5,589 bases of DNA. It comes from Thermoanaerobaculaceae bacterium (GTDB lineage: Bacteria > Acidobacteriota > UBA4820). The notes under the pieces are model-generated. The model ran no database searches, was not told the origin of the DNA, and saw nothing but the letters and a program-made list of their open reading frames with translations. The position numbers were made by a program, and so were the translations under genes. The stretch lies in contig JAAZNT010000186.1 in NCBI GenBank assembly GCA_012798145.1, forward strand, positions 1 through 5,589, in the 5' to 3' direction. Shown here in pieces: positions 5,296 to 5,589 of the stretch. The stretch's first letter is position 1; every line of letters starts with the position of its first letter.

Positions 5296-5589
5296 TGAAT
5301 CGCTGGTTTTTTCTTCTTCTGTCGCTTGTTGTTTTTATCGCCGACCAAGTGTCAAAATTTTTGTTGAAGAGAAATCTGCCCTTTGGTGAAGAGAAAGAGA
5401 TTCTGCCTTTTTTTACAATTGTTCACTGGCAGAACAGAGGCGGTCTGTGGGGTTTTATGGGAAACGCTTCTGAAATTGTCTCTTTTATTTTGTTTTTGAT
5501 TTTACCATTTATAGGTATCGCCTTTTTAATATATCTTTTTCTTCACAGCAAAAACAAAATTGACCTTTTTCTTATTTCTGTGATGATTG
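5295..5589 (+). CDS. lspA: Lipoprotein signal peptidase (signal peptidase II), N-terminal part
   Basis: The gene starts at ATG 5295 and is open to the window end (98 codons, so more than half of a usual 150-170 aa protein). Residues 4-16 form a first membrane helix ending in DQVSK (17-21), the conserved D-Q-x-x-K of LspA. FFTIVHWQNRGGLWGF (39-54) matches the family motif N.G.(A/L)(F/W)G with N47. A second hydrophobic stretch covers about 62-83 and a third begins at 90. The two catalytic aspartates lie further on and are outside the window. The product is an inner-membrane aspartic protease that cleaves signal peptides from diacylglyceryl-modified prolipoproteins. Its ATG shares one base with the ileS stop and no good RBS is seen, suggesting translational coupling. 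ileS-lspA is a widespread bacterial gene order. Confidence 0.93.
   Translation, partial: MNRWFFLLLSLVVFIADQVSKFLLKRNLPFGEEKEILPFFTIVHWQNRGGLWGFMGNASEIVSFILFLILPFIGIAFLIYLFLHSKNKIDLFLISVMI

Overview
The window is bacterial chromosomal DNA with low G+C (clearly A/T-rich by eye, though I did not count it). It shows sigma70-like promoters with 17-bp spacers, good Shine-Dalgarno sites, a tRNA gene with an encoded CCA end, and a bacterial-type IleRS with a C-terminal zinc finger. A tricorn-type protease, a membrane GGDEF protein and an ileS-lspA pair fit several Gram-negative or candidate-phylum bacteria. I cannot name the lineage from sequence alone.

Layout. 1-348 (+) is the C-terminal end of a tricorn-like serine protease, closed by a strong intrinsic terminator at 352-383. 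At 387-1019 (+) is a class I SAM-dependent methyltransferase whose ATG lies 3 nt after the terminator's T-rich tail, with no Shine-Dalgarno site. 1020-1293 is a gene-free gap between convergent genes. It holds an imperfect nested palindrome of about 240 bp that looks like a MITE or a structured RNA element. 1294-2133 (-) is a membrane-anchored diguanylate cyclase with intact GGDEF and RxxD sites, a promoter and an RBS. 2134-2547 is non-coding for protein: it holds that promoter, two direct 71-bp repeats, tRNA-Asn(GTT) on the minus strand, and divergent promoters for the tRNA and ileS. 2548-5295 (+) is ileS. lspA starts at 5295, sharing one base with the ileS stop, and runs off the window.

The genes are mostly independent. 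The exception is ileS-lspA, a likely co-transcribed pair. The most unusual DNA is non-coding. One item is the palindrome after the methyltransferase, with two C(GAA)G-capped hairpins at its centre. The other is the duplication next to tRNA-Asn, where each copy carries the last 14 nt of the tRNA (with CCA) and a 12-nt perfect reverse complement of its T-arm. These look like mobile-element or integration/recombination traces. I see no defence system, CRISPR array or multi-gene novel system here.
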